In this document: piece by piece, positions 38,995 to 40,707 of the stretch
Numbering within the stretch: position 1 is the first letter of the stretch
How the letters are laid out: each line of letters starts with the position of its first letter
IMG/VR virus record: IMGVR_UViG_3300028653_000170
Span: 1 to 40,707 of that record
Strand: one strand, 5' to 3'
From: a virus
DNA: 40,707 bases
Program-made: the position numbers and the translations under genes
The notes under the pieces: generated by a model
What the model saw: only the letters and a program-made list of their open reading frames with translations
Databases searched by the model: none
What the model was told of the DNA's origin: nothing

Positions 38995-40322
38995 CTTGCA
39001 CCGTGACAATTCTTAAATTTCTTACCACTTTCACACCAACACGGGTCATTGCGCCGTAATTTCTTATCGGGGATAGCTAATGCTTCCTCAAATATATTCC
39101 TCCATCTCTCACCCACACTATCCCAAGTCCAGTTATTAATCAAAAACTCATAGGCTTTATCCGCTTTATCCTTATATTCCTTGTAGTTCTGCGCTATTGT
39201 AACAATCTTATAAACCGCGTCAGCAACATTTGTAAGTGGTCTTAGTCTTTCGTTATCACTAGACATAACAAACCATTCTGATATACCTGTGCCACAACCC
39301 ATTAGAGTACCGCGATTTTCTAATATCTCGGTCAGAGAGGTATTATTTGGAGCTACAACAGGCACCTTACAAGCCATAGCCTCAGTAACAGATAATCCCC
39401 AACCTTCTCCCAGTGTGGTTGTCATAACTAAATCCGAGGCATTGTATATATAGTTCATTGTTTCCAGTGGTAAACCATCATGCTCATCAAAGTTTTGTGG
39501 AAATAGAAAGTCGTCCTGTGTAAGACCAAAGTTTCGCCCCATCTCGATAATATTCCCCCCTACATCTTGTGCTTTCATATGTAAATAAAGCATTGCATTA
39601 GGAACTTGCTGCTTAACAAGGGCATAAATCTGTAAAGTTCGAGCAATATCCTTTCTTGGCTGATTCCTATTAACATTAGTGATTAGAAACTTTCCGTCTG
39701 CTTTACCAACAAAGTAAGAGTGTCTAAATCTAGCTACATCCTCTTTATCCATCGGTTTAAATACCCCCGTATCGGTTCCATGAGGCATTACCTTAAGTCT
39801 TTTAGCAATATTCGGGTCTTGTTTAACACACTCGTCATAGCCATAATTTGTGTAAACCACTGGAATATCTGCTAAAGAAACTGACTTTGTAATCCAATTC
39901 TCTTTGGGTGTAGCGTCAATAGGGAAATAAAATATCCATTTAAATGGTTTCTTACCTTCTGAAATAAGCTTATTTTTGATGTCGACTAATGTTTGACCAA
40001 TAGGTTCAATGTTAAACGTATCTTGTAATATAAAAACTAAATCATATTGACCCGATGTTAAGAGATTTAAAAGCGCCTGTCTTCCGAATACGTCGCCTTT
40101 TGACAATAAAGATGCTGGAAATATCCTAACTGAGGGATAGGCATAGTTCCATTCTGTAGGCATACCAAAATAGTTAATACCTATGATATCTATTTGATAT
40201 TTCTTAGTCTTTAGTATCTGAGCCGCTATGTTCTGTGCCACATTAGCAAAGCCTGTAGAGCAGGCAAAGTCAGATAACCAAAGGACACGTTTTAATTCTA
40301 TTTTTTCTTCTTGATTTTCCAT
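38991..40322 (-). CDS. GT4 glycosyltransferase with C-terminal SEC-C zinc motif
   Basis: The roughly 443-residue protein is a GT-B family 4 glycosyltransferase: N-terminal acceptor lobe, a donor lobe with KVMPHGTDTGVFKP, NVNRNQPRKD, then the E-x7-E signature in EGWGLSVTEAMACKVP. Its last 21 residues contain NDPCWCESGKKFKNCHG, the SEC-C zinc motif (Cys-x-Cys...Cys-His), known from SecA and from many metal-binding tails. Such a fusion is unusual for a glycosyltransferase. The start is taken as the ATG at 40322; an in-frame GTG lies at 40337. A hairpin covers this start. Confidence 0.85.
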   Translation of the reverse strand: MENQEEKIELKRVLWLSDFACSTGFANVAQNIAAQILKTKKYQIDIIGINYFGMPTEWNYAYPSVRIFPASLLSKGDVFGRQALLNLLTSGQYDLVFILQDTFNIEPIGQTLVDIKNKLISEGKKPFKWIFYFPIDATPKENWITKSVSLADIPVVYTNYGYDECVKQDPNIAKRLKVMPHGTDTGVFKPMDKEDVARFRHSYFVGKADGKFLITNVNRNQPRKDIARTLQIYALVKQQVPNAMLYLHMKAQDVGGNIIEMGRNFGLTQDDFLFPQNFDEHDGLPLETMNYIYNASDLVMTTTLGEGWGLSVTEAMACKVPVVAPNNTSLTEILENRGTLMGCGTGISEWFVMSSDNERLRPLTNVADAVYKIVTIAQNYKEYKDKADKAYEFLINNWTWDSVGERWRNIFEEALAIPDKKLRRNDPCWCESGKKFKNCHGAR

Positions 40323-40359
40323 AGCCCACTCACGCACGCAAGGTGAGTAGGCGAGCTAT
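40320..40359 (-). promoter_or_regulatory. Hairpin covering the glycosyltransferase start codon
   Basis: Stems ACTCAC/GTGAGT (40328-40333, 40343-40348) and ATAGC/GCTAT (40321-40325, 40355-40359), with extra C-G pairs between, fold the 5' region of the gene. The A and U of the ATG (40322-40321) lie in the outer stem. No clear Shine-Dalgarno is present, so the start may be hidden unless ribosomes from the upstream gene unfold it. Confidence 0.55.
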
Positions 40360-40368
40360 AGATGCGTA

Positions 40369-40629
40369 CTAACCTAAATTCTTCTGTCTTTCCTTATAGT
40401 ATTCAACTGCCAGTTTCTGCTTGACTTTAGAAATATAAGCGTCGGCCTTCCTAGCAGATACTTCTTTGGCTTTATTGGTCTCCTTAACCACGATTTCCAA
40501 GTGCTTTTGATCTATACAGGGAATTATTAGCCAATGTATAGTATTTGCCCACGATACTCCCGACATAGTCCAAATATGAGGAACTATAGAATTAAAGTAA
40601 CAAATAAACTTCCTGATTCTAGTAATCAT
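40369..40629 (-). CDS. Hypothetical protein across the circle junction (86 aa)
   Basis: The 86-residue protein starts with aromatic and hydrophobic residues (MITRIRKFICYFNSIVPHIW) and ends in a charged helix (KADAYISKVKQKLAVEYYKERQKNL). The ATG at 40629 shares a base with the stop of the GT2 gene (TGATG); the longer frame from 40644 would overlap it more. The gene joins the GT2 gene at the window start to the GT4-SEC-C gene, so the sugar cassette is continuous through the circle junction. Function unknown. Confidence 0.6.
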   Translation of the reverse strand: MITRIRKFICYFNSIVPHIWTMSGVSWANTIHWLIIPCIDQKHLEIVVKETNKAKEVSARKADAYISKVKQKLAVEYYKERQKNLG

Positions 40630-40707
40630 CACCAACTCCCCCATGTCTTATTAGGATCATTAAATGGTGTCTTGTAGTACAGCCCGGGCATTTGATTTAC
40701 ATCCCCG
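40581..40707. repeat. Terminal overlap, right copy
   Basis: Bases 40582-40707 repeat 2-127 exactly. The copy holds the 3' end of the GT2 gene again, not a second gene. It should be counted once when the sequence is treated as a circle of about 40,580 bp. Confidence 0.9.

Noticed and set aside
1-40707. Stop-codon reassignment in the phage
   Set aside because: All three stops are used at gene ends that fit tightly to the next start, so the standard code applies.

Overview
This window is an essentially complete genome of a tailed double-stranded DNA phage (Caudoviricetes, siphovirus-like). Bases 2-127 recur exactly at 40582-40707, and the last gene runs through that overlap straight into the first gene, so the molecule assembles as a circle of about 40,580 bp. 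Almost every gene is on the minus strand, so transcription runs from high to low coordinates. Most neighbours overlap by 1-8 bases (ATGA, TAATG, TGATG). The only convincing plus-strand gene is a small zinc-ribbon gene at 18642-18842. No integrase, excisionase, CI-like repressor, DNA polymerase, helicase or tRNA was recognised, so a host-dependent, probably virulent phage is the simplest reading. A CHAP endolysin and an XhlA-like membrane protein suggest a host without a thick outer membrane barrier (Gram-positive or similar). The host cannot be named from the sequence.

Layout in transcription order: (1) A divergent control region at about 18450-18640 fires left into the early genes (18555 down to about 8400) and right into the zinc-ribbon gene. 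The early region holds a replication initiator-like protein with iteron-like repeats inside its gene, small HTH and zinc-finger proteins, a membrane-anchored lysozyme/transglycosylase-like protein, two highly repetitive proteins (Gly-Ser-Asp-Tyr repeats; Ala-Trp/Arg-Ser-Ala repeats), a Mom-like DNA modification enzyme, a NinG-like recombination protein and a ParB-DNA methyltransferase fusion. (2) Packaging genes TerS (7951-8355) and TerL (6564-7991). (3) A cassette of sugar genes (6108 to 49, continuing across the circle junction to 38991): several glycosyltransferases, a nucleotide-sugar 4,6-dehydratase, three SAM methyltransferases and a NodB-type deacetylase, ending in a GT4 glycosyltransferase with a C-terminal SEC-C zinc motif. 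(4) Head and connector genes (38994 to 26804): a portal-MuF fusion, fibre/spike-like proteins inserted between portal and protease, XkdF-type protease/scaffold, major capsid and connectors. (5) Tail genes (26767 to 20578), including a tail-chaperone pair with a -1 frameshift on A9. (6) Lysis genes (20566 to 19263), ending at a bidirectional terminator at 18820-18852.

Three points deserve most attention. First, the glycan cassette sits inside the late operon between terminase and portal and shares its tight coupling, which suggests that virions or the infected cell surface are glycosylated. Second, there is a recurring promoter design, TTGACA-N17-TAATAT, whose -10 box sits exactly 6 nt before the ATG in two minus-strand genes; a plus-strand gene has the same -10 to ATG distance. 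This predicts leaderless mRNAs. Third, several small genes are easily missed (34-58 codons), including a 34-residue membrane peptide in the control region and one small gene broken by a single-base frameshift.
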